Positions 1 to 7,581 of a stretch of DNA of 64,000 nt are shown piece after piece. The notes beneath the pieces are model-generated. The model saw nothing but the letters and a program-made list of their open reading frames with translations, searched no databases and was not told the origin of the DNA. A program made the position numbers and the translations under genes. Source of the stretch: Candidatus Lumbricidiphila eiseniae (GTDB lineage: Bacteria > Actinomycetota > Actinomycetes > Actinomycetales > Microbacteriaceae). Location of the stretch: NCBI GenBank assembly GCA_002529645.1, contig NAEP01000017.1:1-64000 (forward strand), in the 5' to 3' direction. The stretch's first letter is position 1; every line of letters begins with the position of its first letter.

Positions 1-2686
1 CCGCCGCCGCGTTCGCACGAGAATCCGCCCCCGCCGACGCCGACGCCGACGCATTCGCACTCGAGGTAGTCGCCGCATCCGAGGACGCCACCGTCACCGC
101 AGCAGCCCCCGACGGAGTCGGAGTCGGAGTCGGAGTCGGCCTCCCAACTGCAATCACCGACACCCAACTCGACCAGCTGTGGGCGACGTATACGGTGCTC
201 CCATCCGGAGTAACCGCCACCCCGAACGGCCAGCTGTCGACGGTAATGGTTTTGGTGACCGTCCCGGTGACCGTATCAATCACCGACACCAAACCCGGAC
301 CCGAACCACTGTGGGTAACGTATACGGTACTCCCATCCGGAGTAACCGCCACCATGAACGGGTACGCGCCGACGGTAATCGTTTTGGCGACTGCCCCGGT
401 GACCGTATCAATCACCGACACCAAACCCGAACCCGAACCACCGTGGCTAACGTATACGGCGCTCCCATCCGGAGTAACCGCCACCCCGTACGGGCCCGAG
501 CCGACGGTAATGGTTTTGGTGACTGTCCCGGTGGCCGTATCAATCTTCGACACCGAACTCGACCGGCTGTTGGCGACGTATACGGTACTCCCGTCCGGAG
601 TAACCGCCACCCCGGACGGAAGCGAGCCGACGGTAATGGTTTTGGTGACTGTCCCGGTGACCGTATCAATCACCGACACCGAACCCGACGTATAGTTGAC
701 GACGTATACGGTACTCCCATCCGGAGTAACCGCCACCCCGTACGGACCCGAGCCGACGGTAATGGTTTTGGTGACTGTCCCGGTGGCCGTATCAATCCTC
801 GGCACCGAATTCGACCTGCTGTTGACGACGTATACGGTACTCCCATCCGGAGTAACCGCCACCGCGAGCGGGTACGGGCCAACGGTAATGGTATTGGTGA
901 CGGTGTCTTTATCGCCGAGACGCGAGGATGACGCAGTTACAACAGCACCCGACGCGGTCCCGGCCGCGTTCGTGCCCGAGGAACGATCCGCGTTCGAGGA
1001 GGCCTGCGCCGCAGCAACCGCAGCCGCGTTCGCCGCGGTCGCAGACGTCGCCGACGCATCCGTGGACGCGACCGTCACCGCCGCCGCCCGAGACGCCGCG
1101 ACCGCGGACCCGGTCGCAGCCGCGGACCCAACAGAACTACGATCCCCGTTCGCTGCCGCGACCGCAGCCGCGTTCGCGTGAGAATCCGCCGACGCGGACG
1201 AGGACGCCGACGCGTTCGCCGCCGAGGTCGTCGACGCATCCGAAGACGCCACCGTTACCGCCGCACCCGACGCCGCCGCCGTCGCCGCAGTCGTACCCAC
1301 CGCAGACCCAGCCGCGTTCGTGCCCGAGGAACGATCCGCGTTCGAGGAGGCCTGCGCCGCAGCAACCGCAGCCGCGTTCGCCGCGGTCGCAGAGGTCGCC
1401 GACGCATCCGTGGACGCGACCGTCACCGCCGCCGCCCGAGACGCCGCGACCGCGGACCCGGTCGCAGCCGCGGACCCAACAGAACTACGATCCCCGTTCG
1501 CTGCCGCGACCGCAGCCGCGTTCGCGTGAGAATCCGCCGACGCGGACGAGGACGCCGACGCGTTCGCCGCCGAGGTACTAGACGCGTCCGTAACAGCAGC
1601 ACCCGGCGTCGAAGTTGGTGTCGGTCGTGACGCCCCAATTACCGACACCAAACCCGACACGCTGCTGGTGACGTATACGGCGCTCCCATCCGGAGCAACC
1701 GCCATCCCGATCAAGCCCGAGTCGACGGCAATGGTTTTGGTGACTGTCCCGGTAGCCGTATCAATCACCGACACCGAACCTAACCCGCCGTTGATGACGT
1801 ACACGGCGCTCCCATCCGGAGTAACCGTCACCCCGACCGGGCCCAAGCCGACGGCAATGGTTTTGGTGACTGTCCCGGTAGCCGTATCAATCACCGACAC
1901 CGAATCCGACCTGTTGTTGACGACGTATACAGCGCTCCCATCCGGAGTAACCGCCACCCCGAGCGGGTACGGGCCGACGGCAATGGTTTGGGTCACTGTC
2001 CCGGTAGCCGTGTCAATCTTCGACACCGAACCCGACGACATGTTGTTGGCGACGTATACAGCGCTCCCATCCGGAGTAATCGCCACCCCGCGCGGGTACG
2101 AGCCGACGGTAATGGTTTGGGTCACTGTCCCGGTAGCCGTGTCAATCTTCGACACCGAACCCGACAGGCTGTTGACGACGTATACAGCACTCCCATCCGG
2201 AGTAACCACCACCCAGTACGGAAGCGAGCCGACGGTAATGGTTTGGGTCACTGTCCCGGTAGCCGTGTCAATCTTCGACACCGAACCCGACCCGCTGTTG
2301 ACGACGTATACAGCACTCCCATCCGGAGTAACCACCACTCCGGCCGGGTACGAGCCGACGGTAATGGTTTGGGTCACTGTCCCGGTAGCCGTATCAATCT
2401 TCGACACCGAACCCGAATTGTAGTTGGTGACGTATGCGGTGTTCCCATCCGGTGTAAAGGCCACCCCGTACGGGCTCGTGCCGGCGGTAATGGTTTTGGT
2501 GACGGTGTCGTTATCGCCGAGACGCGAGGATAGAGCCGTCGGCACGCTCACACCGTTCTGGCCGGGTGCAGCAGCAGCGGTCATATTTGCGTTCATCGGC
2601 ACCACCCCGACTGTTGTCAACACTGCCGCCGCAATCATGACGATAACTATCCCCGCACGACGATGACCTCTGTCCAATACCCTCAT
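1..2686 (-). CDS. Large secreted YVTN beta-propeller repeat protein (partial, open at left edge)
   Basis: Reading frame open from the ATG at 2686 to the window edge (at least 895 residues, no stop). Residues 1-35 form a signal peptide with basic residues and a hydrophobic core (IVIVMIAAAVLTTVGVV). Then come seven repeats of about 42 residues of the type TVTQTITVG-P-GVVVTPDGSAVYVVNSGSGSVSKIDTATG, the YVTN-type beta-propeller repeat, over 2500-1640. An Ala/Ser/Thr-rich linker follows (1635-930), then six more repeats (930-180), then a Thr-Pro run and another Ala-rich linker running off the edge. YVTN proteins are usually cell-surface or exported proteins; the ligand is unknown. The ATG overlaps the stop of the upstream gene (ATGA), suggesting coupled translation. 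A C-terminal anchor cannot be seen because the gene is cut. The opposite strand also has long open frames here, but these are shadows of the repeats. Confidence 0.85.
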   Translation of the reverse strand, partial: MRVLDRGHRRAGIVIVMIAAAVLTTVGVVPMNANMTAAAAPGQNGVSVPTALSSRLGDNDTVTKTITAGTSPYGVAFTPDGNTAYVTNYNSGSVSKIDTATGTVTQTITVGSYPAGVVVTPDGSAVYVVNSGSGSVSKIDTATGTVTQTITVGSLPYWVVVTPDGSAVYVVNSLSGSVSKIDTATGTVTQTITVGSYPRGVAITPDGSAVYVANNMSSGSVSKIDTATGTVTQTIAVGPYPLGVAVTPDGSAVYVVNNRSDSVSVIDTATGTVTKTIAVGLGPVGVTVTPDGSAVYVINGGLGSVSVIDTATGTVTKTIAVDSGLIGMAVAPDGSAVYVTSSVSGLVSVIGASRPTPTSTPGAAVTDASSTSAANASASSSASADSHANAAAVAAANGDRSSVGSAAATGSAVAASRAAAVTVASTDASATSATAANAAAVAAAQASSNADRSSGTNAAGSAVGTTAATAAASGAAVTVASSDASTTSAANASASSSASADSHANAAAVAAANGDRSSVGSAAATGSAVAASRAAAVTVASTDASATSATAANAAAVAAAQASSNADRSSGTNAAGTASGAVVTASSSRLGDKDTVTNTITVGPYPLAVAVTPDGSTVYVVNSRSNSVPRIDTATGTVTKTITVGSGPYGVAVTPDGSTVYVVNYTSGSVSVIDTVTGTVTKTITVGSLPSGVAVTPDGSTVYVANSRSSSVSKIDTATGTVTKTITVGSGPYGVAVTPDGSAVYVSHGGSGSGLVSVIDTVTGAVAKTITVGAYPFMVAVTPDGSTVYVTHSGSGPGLVSVIDTVTGTVTKTITVDSWPFGVAVTPDGSTVYVAHSWSSWVSVIAVGRPTPTPTPTPSGAAAVTVASSDAATTSSANASASASAGADSRANAAA
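963..1576. repeat. Tandem duplication of an Ala-rich linker-coding unit (266 bp, 348-bp period)
   Basis: Bases 963-1228 and 1311-1576 are almost identical (I see one difference, near 1048/1396) at an offset of 348 bp, which is 116 codons, so the frame of the YVTN protein is kept. A related, more diverged piece is present at about 1-110. The repeats encode an Ala/Ser/Asp-rich linker between the two beta-propeller blocks. Such near-perfect duplication suggests recent unequal recombination and possible length variation between strains. Confidence 0.85.
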
Positions 2687-3066
2687 GAGCGCACACTCCC
2701 GTCTCTGTGCACACCCAACCTGCAAAAACCTTTGGACGCACCGGGCTGTCTCACTCTCTTTCCTGCTCCTGTCAACACACACCTCGTAGTGGGTGTGGTA
2801 CCACACGACTCCTCAGCACCCCACCTCACCTGAATTTTCATCCCCACCTGAGTCCCCGTCCCCACCTGAGCCGTTGTCTGCGCAAAATCACTGACCGTCG
2901 TGTGCTCATCCGCAAAAAACACCGTGATCAACAGCAACTCCGAACTGCCTCCCGGATCTTTCACCACTCCAGAGAAACACCACCCAGACGGGGTCCTCTC
3001 GCACCCGTCACACAACACTTGCTCGCGCAACTCCACCGCAATAGGAGACACCAACACACGCCTCAC
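2683..3066 (-). CDS. Hypothetical protein (127 aa) upstream of and coupled to the YVTN gene
   Basis: GTG start at 3066 preceded by a good ribosome binding site (GAGGAAG, about 8 bases upstream). The stop TGA overlaps the ATG of the YVTN gene as ATGA, which argues for a real two-gene operon. No family is recognised. The protein has no signal peptide. It holds four cysteines in CDGC...WC...SC spacing, a hydrophobic stretch SSELLLITVFFA around residues 41-52, and a basic C-terminus. The DNA upstream (3113-3165) is AT-rich and suits a promoter. It could instead be an untranslated leader that happens to be open, so confidence is moderate. Confidence 0.45.
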   Translation of the reverse strand: MRRVLVSPIAVELREQVLCDGCERTPSGWCFSGVVKDPGGSSELLLITVFFADEHTTVSDFAQTTAQVGTGTQVGMKIQVRWGAEESCGTTPTTRCVLTGAGKRVRQPGASKGFCRLGVHRDGSVRS

Positions 3067-3111
3067 AACACCACTTCCTCACACCACACAACACAGACAC
3101 AGGTAACAGAT

Positions 3112-3165
3112 AATCCCCATAAAAGGGTATTTTAGATCTGAAAAGATATAATTTACCTGTGAAAA
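3112..3165 (-). promoter_or_regulatory. AT-rich probable promoter of the two-gene YVTN operon
   Basis: An abrupt AT-rich patch in otherwise GC-rich DNA, about 50-100 bases before the 127-aa gene. Several TATA-like hexamers (TATATC, AAAATA) are visible on the minus strand, but a single -35/-10 pair cannot be fixed by eye. Confidence 0.3.
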
Positions 3166-3594
3166 TGATGAAAGATTGTGCTCCTTCTCTTTAGGTCTTC
3201 CTGGGAATGAGGGGTCACAGGGATGGCTCTGAGTTCGAGTTTCCCGGCCAGCCGACGCTTCCCGAGGGGGTGTACACATCCCCTGAGCTACAACGACCAC
3301 ACACGTCAAAAGAGGACTGTCCGTTTAGCGGCGTGTGGAGTTTGGTGGTTTCGTTGGTGGGTGGTTTTCTTGAACCAGTTCGTGAAGGTGGTCTTAACGG
3401 GGGTTCTGTCTGATTACCCAGCGTGTCCTGTCGTTGCTGGTTGGGTTGGGGTGACCGGGTCAGGAGGTAAAGGCATGTCGGTGTTGTGGTCGTGTCGGGG
3501 GAGTGACCACGTGCTCTGATGGCCTGCTGGTAGCGGGTGTTGGTCGTGTCTGTGGCTGGGTGTGGGCGCTTTCAGGGTGCCGCCGCGGCGGCGC
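3166..3594. other. Non-coding stretch
   Basis: No frame with convincing start, ribosome site and composition on either strand. A near-palindrome GGGGGTGTACACATCCCC lies at about 3266-3283. The region borders transposase remnants and is probably decayed mobile DNA. Confidence 0.4.
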
Positions 3595-3675
3595 CGACCC
3601 GTGTAACGCAACGAGTTCCAGATCAGGTGCACGATGCACTGCTGCACGAGGCGCGCGTTCCCAGATCGTCATGAT
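3595..3675 (-). pseudogene. IS256-family (Mutator-type) transposase fragment
   Basis: On the minus strand two overlapping frames give TIWERA and then LVQQCIVHLIWNSLRYT. This is the conserved IS256-family segment 'TIWP...VQ.CIVHLIRNSLRY' that follows the second catalytic Asp. The two pieces are joined by a one-base frameshift, and no flanking transposase sequence survives. It is a short dead fragment of about 27 codons. Identification rests on remembered family motifs. Confidence 0.55.
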
Positions 3676-3735
3676 TGCCCCTCGGGCAGCCCCTTTTGAG
3701 CCGGTCACAAACAACAACGAGCACGTCCTGGACCC

Positions 3736-3824
3736 CTCGGCCCCTCAACCCGCTGAACACCTAGACGGATGCCTCGCTCACGGATCGCGGTCAGGCTCGG
3801 CCCCCTCGGCCCGCTGAACACCTA
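3736..3824. repeat. Degenerate 28/29-bp direct repeat pair around 32 bp
   Basis: Bases 3736-3763 and 3796-3824 share CTCGGCCCC at the left and CCCGCTGAACACCTA at the right (15-bp perfect match offset by 61 bp), with two substitutions and a one-base indel between. The intervening segment is 3764-3795 (32 bp). The spacing is close to the two clean 28/33 units at 29647 and 40761. Confidence 0.55.
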
Positions 3825-3943
3825 CAACCAGAACCATCCGCCCTTCGCACCGTCACCGACCCAGAACCTCCCGTTCCCCGTCAGCGGTAACGCCCACCAC
3901 AACCTAGAACAGGGATATTGCCCACCTGTCCCGTGCTCACGGT

Positions 3944-4584
3944 GGAAGCGCAACACGTGGTGATGCTCATGTTCACTGAGTCAAGGGTTGCCCTTCTATG
4001 GGTATGCATGAGGGTCATGTGTCGTGAGGTTGAGCAGGTTCAGATCAAGAAAGGTGCGGGGTGGTCTGTTCGGCGCTCGCTGCGGTGTTGGGTCGGCCTG
4101 TGTCCACGGTGTCGCGGGAGACACGTCTGGAACAGGTGTGTGCCGCTGAACCAAAATGAGCCATACCCGCCTGTTTCAGGATGTTCGGTTACATATCTGG
4201 TCCGGTGATTACAACGCGGTACCGGGCAGAACAGACAGAACACCGATACCGGAAACGAGCATCCAACTCCCACCGATCACGAGTGTGTGTGCAGGATCGG
4301 ATGATGGGGTGGGTGATAGACAGGCTCCGGGTGGGGTGGACACCCCCGGATGGTGGCGTCACTACGGTGTCCCTGCCTCCTCACGCACAACGCTCCGTGA
4401 CGATGAACACGGGACTCAAGATGCACCGCCACCACGAACTGAGAGTCCAGTGGGGCATGGACACGTACGTCGCTGACCCCTACACCACACGGCAACCCCG
4501 AAAACACCTCGACCAGGCAACACCAGCAGAAACCTACCAACACCACACACAACCACAGTGTTGCACTTCAGACTTGAACACGGC
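3944..4584 (+). pseudogene. IS30-family element remnant with both ends
   Basis: Plus-strand fragments in different frames match IS30-type transposases: REVEQVQIKKGAGWSVRR, then (shifted) ALAAVLGRPVSTVSRE, the N-terminal helix-turn-helix, near 4026-4130; then YRAEQTEHRYRKRAS near 4219-4270 and a WVIDRLRVGWTP segment near 4310-4350. The DDE catalytic domain is missing. Imperfect inverted ends are visible: GGAAGCGCAACAC at 3944-3956 and GTGTTGCACTTCA at 4558-4570 (11 of 13 positions pair). At about 640 bp it is roughly half the size of a full IS30 element, so it is internally deleted and frameshifted. The right end lies just beyond the 3' end of glyS. Confidence 0.55.
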
Positions 4585-4610
4585 GATACCGGTGCTGTGG
4601 TGTCATCGAG

Positions 4611-6035
4611 CTACGCTCCGAGCAACCGGGCAGCGAGATACCCGACCAACTCGCCGAGCGGCACCCGCTCCTGCACCATCGTGTCCCGGTCCCGCACCGT
4701 CACCGCGTCGTCGTTGAGCGACTCGAAGTCAATGGTGATACAGAACGGAGTGCCAATCTCGTCCTGCCGTCGGTACCGCCGACCGATCGCACCCGCGTCA
4801 TCGAAGTCAACGTTCCAGTTGGCACGCAGGGATGTCGCGACCTCCCGTGCGAGCGGAGAGAGCTTCTCATTACGGCTCAACGGCAACACCGCTGCCTTCA
4901 CCGGAGCGAGCCGAGGATCGAGCCGCAGGACGGTACGGACATCCATCTCACCCTTGGCGTTGGGCACTTCTTCGACGCAGTAGGCGTCAACGAGAAACGC
5001 CATGAGCGAGCGGGTGAGCCCGGCAGCGGGCTCGATGACATACGGCGTCCACCGCTCGTTCTTCGATTGGTCGAAGTAGGAGAGATCCTTCCCGGAGTGT
5101 TCGGTGTGAGTGCGCAGGTCAAAGTCGGTGCGATTCGCGACGCCCTCCAACTCGCCCCACTCGCCACCGGTGAATCCGAACCGATACTCAATGTCGACCG
5201 TGCGCTTGGAGTAGTGCGAGAGTTTCTCTTTCGGGTGCTCGACCAGGCGCAGGTTCGCGGGGTCAACACCAAGATCGACGTACCAGGCATGCCGGTAGTC
5301 GACCCAGTACTGGAACCATTCCTCATCGGTACCGGGTTCGACAAAAAACTCAAGTTCCATCTGCTCGAATTCGCGGGTGCGAAAAATGAAGTTCCCCGGT
5401 GTGATCTCGTTACGGAACGACTTTCCCATCTGCCCAATGCCGAACGGCGGCTTGACTCGCGCGGACTGCAGTACGTTGGCAAAATTAGTGAAAATGCCCT
5501 GGGCCGTCTCAGGGCGCAAATAGTGCATCCCCGATTCATCCTGAACCGGGCCCAAATAGGTCTTCAGCATCATGTTGAAGTCGCGCGGTAACGTCCACTG
5601 GCCGCGGGTACCGCACGCGGGGCACGCGATGTCGGTCATCCCGTTCTCTGGAAGGCGGCCCTTCTTTTCCTCGAATGCCTCCAGCAAGTGGTCTTCCCGG
5701 AATCGCTTATGGCAACTCAGACACTCCACCAGTGGGTCGGTGAAGACGCCAACATGACCGGATGCCACCCACACCTGTTGTGGCAAAATAATGCTCGAAT
5801 CCAGGCCAACGACATCCTCCCGGCCGGTAACCATGTATCGCCACCACTGACGCTTGATATTCTCCTTGAGTTCCACACCGAGCGGCCCGTAGTCCCACGC
5901 CGATCGTGAGCCGCCGTAGATATCACCGGCTTGGAAGACAAAACCTCGATGCTGGGCGAGTGCGATAACGGATTCGAGGCGACTGGGCGCGGCCACGGTG
6001 GCTCCAATGGTCGTGTGGATCGACGGAGACTCCAT
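4611..6035 (-). CDS. glyS: Glycyl-tRNA synthetase (class II, alpha2 type)
   Basis: 474 residues, the usual length of the dimeric bacterial GlyRS. It charges tRNA-Gly with glycine in the cytosol. Visible signatures: an N-terminal [12 protein letters not shown]...WDYGPLG block; a four-Cys zinc-binding insertion (CLSCHKRF near residue 84 and CPACGTRG near 117); class II motif 2 FRNEITP...[14 protein letters not shown] near 205-230; and a C-terminal anticodon-binding domain. It reads alone on the minus strand, with an IS30 remnant just downstream. A second Met lies close to the start, but the assigned ATG fits the family length. Confidence 0.95.
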   Translation of the reverse strand: MESPSIHTTIGATVAAPSRLESVIALAQHRGFVFQAGDIYGGSRSAWDYGPLGVELKENIKRQWWRYMVTGREDVVGLDSSIILPQQVWVASGHVGVFTDPLVECLSCHKRFREDHLLEAFEEKKGRLPENGMTDIACPACGTRGQWTLPRDFNMMLKTYLGPVQDESGMHYLRPETAQGIFTNFANVLQSARVKPPFGIGQMGKSFRNEITPGNFIFRTREFEQMELEFFVEPGTDEEWFQYWVDYRHAWYVDLGVDPANLRLVEHPKEKLSHYSKRTVDIEYRFGFTGGEWGELEGVANRTDFDLRTHTEHSGKDLSYFDQSKNERWTPYVIEPAAGLTRSLMAFLVDAYCVEEVPNAKGEMDVRTVLRLDPRLAPVKAAVLPLSRNEKLSPLAREVATSLRANWNVDFDDAGAIGRRYRRQDEIGTPFCITIDFESLNDDAVTVRDRDTMVQERVPLGELVGYLAARLLGA

Positions 6036-6258
6036 CCTATGTTGTGGCGGTGGTGAGCGTGTGTGCGAGTTGATGAGGATGAGCGTGTCCTTGAGCTTCT
6101 CGATCAGGTGGCGATAGACTCACCGTGTGCGAGTCGATGGCGCAGCACCGGGTGCAGGCCACTGCACGTGGGATGACGTGCGGGTGCGCCCCCGGGCGAG
6201 AGATTCGATGCAGGAGTGATCAGCGCTGCTTCCAACACTGACGAGAAAGAGCCAGTAG

Positions 6259-7581
6259 GTGATTGACGCCCTCCTCGCAAGCGACATCCTGGGGGGATCA
6301 CCGATCGCAGTCACGGTGTATACGGCAACCGCGCTGTTTTTTGGGTACCTCCTTTTTCGACCTCGCACACGATACTGGCCGCTGATAGCAGCGGCAACGG
6401 TCATCGTCGGTGGCCTCGTGGGCCTGCTCGTGCTCTGGCTCGCCGTTAGTGTCTTTGACTCCTTCGGTGGTCCGGTTCTTACTGCCACCTGGTGGTGGGT
6501 TGCAGGATGTTTCTCCGGCATCGCGCTCGTGGCTGCCAACCTTGTGGGCACCCGCCGGGGAACAGGACGTATTCGCTGGTGGCACTGGGTGGTGGCACCC
6601 CTGTCGATCATCGTGTTTGTGATGGCAGCGACCCTCGGAATCAACGATGCCTACGGCCTCAACCGGACTGTTGCAAACCTGTTTCACATATCCACAGCAA
6701 AACCAATTGCACTGCCCACGGTCGCGCAGGCTGCGGGCGCGGCATCCGCTCCAACCCTAGAACTCATGCAACCGTGGAGACCACCGGCGAGCATGCCGAA
6801 AACGGGAAGCATCGGAACAGTCGATATCCCGAACACCAACTCAAAGTTCCCCGCGCGAGCCGCACAACTCTACCTCCCCCCGGCGGCGCTTGTCCCCGAT
6901 GCTCCGCGGCTACCACTGGTCATCATGATGATGGGACAGCCCGGGGATCCGAACGCAGACGTCATTGGAGCCATCCTGAACGACCTCGCTGCGTCGAACC
7001 ACGGGTTGGCTCCGATCGCGCTCGTTGTCGATCAGCTGGGAAACCCCGCAGTTGACCCGCTGTGCTTAGACACGACCATGGGGAATGTCGAAACCTATCT
7101 CATGAAAGACGTCGTGCCGTGGGCTCGCGCGACACTCAACATCCAACTCACACGGAATACCGTGACCGTCGCCGGATACTCGAATGGCGGCACGTGCGCG
7201 GCGTACTTTGGTGCGAAGCATCCCGATGTTTTCGGAAATATTATCGCAATATCACCCACCGAATATGCCGGAGCGGAGCGCAGTAAACAGGTGCTCAGTG
7301 ACGTGTTTAAAGGTAACCAGGCTGCATACGATGCGGTGAAACCAACGAATATCATGGCCACAAAGGCACCGTATACCGACACCGTTGCGATCTACACGGT
7401 CGGGCAAACTGACTCCCGCTATCAACCGGGTGTCAAACACCTCACCGATGAGGCAACCAAAGCTGGGATATCGGCGAAGTTGCACCTGGTTCCACACGGT
7501 GATCACGGTATCAGTGCACTCAACGGTGGGCTCAACTATGCGTTTCAAGAGCTGTATCCCCGGCTGGGATTGAGCGGATGA
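6259..7581 (+). CDS. Membrane-anchored alpha/beta-hydrolase (esterase D-like)
   Basis: 440 residues. Four hydrophobic segments in the first 140 residues anchor the protein; the rest is a periplasmic or extracellular alpha/beta-hydrolase of the putative-esterase family (PF00756-like). The nucleophile motif GYSNGG places Ser at residue 308, and HGDHG near 415 supplies the likely catalytic His. The GTG at 6259 is the first possible start, because an in-frame TAG lies immediately upstream; GAGAAAGAG sits about 7 bases before it. The stop overlaps the next ATG (ATGA), so the gene is coupled to the lipid aminoacyltransferase. In other bacteria such esterases pair with aminoacyl-phosphatidylglycerol synthases and hydrolyse the lipid product. 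That role is inferred here. Confidence 0.8.
   Translation: MIDALLASDILGGSPIAVTVYTATALFFGYLLFRPRTRYWPLIAAATVIVGGLVGLLVLWLAVSVFDSFGGPVLTATWWWVAGCFSGIALVAANLVGTRRGTGRIRWWHWVVAPLSIIVFVMAATLGINDAYGLNRTVANLFHISTAKPIALPTVAQAAGAASAPTLELMQPWRPPASMPKTGSIGTVDIPNTNSKFPARAAQLYLPPAALVPDAPRLPLVIMMMGQPGDPNADVIGAILNDLAASNHGLAPIALVVDQLGNPAVDPLCLDTTMGNVETYLMKDVVPWARATLNIQLTRNTVTVAGYSNGGTCAAYFGAKHPDVFGNIIAISPTEYAGAERSKQVLSDVFKGNQAAYDAVKPTNIMATKAPYTDTVAIYTVGQTDSRYQPGVKHLTDEATKAGISAKLHLVPHGDHGISALNGGLNYAFQELYPRLGLSG

Noticed and set aside
928-1630. Plus-strand Pro/Arg-rich frames that look like basic repeat proteins.
   Set aside because: Opposite-strand shadow of the Ala-rich linker; no start context or known family.
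179-2423. Long plus-strand open frames reading LPSGVTAT... and DVYGTPIRSNRH... repeats.
   Set aside because: They are mirror images of the minus-strand YVTN repeats, which have a signal peptide, correct repeat consensus and an upstream coupled gene.
6104-6687. Minus-strand frames opposite the esterase start.
   Set aside because: Shadows of the esterase gene, which has membrane segments, a catalytic motif and coupling to the next gene.
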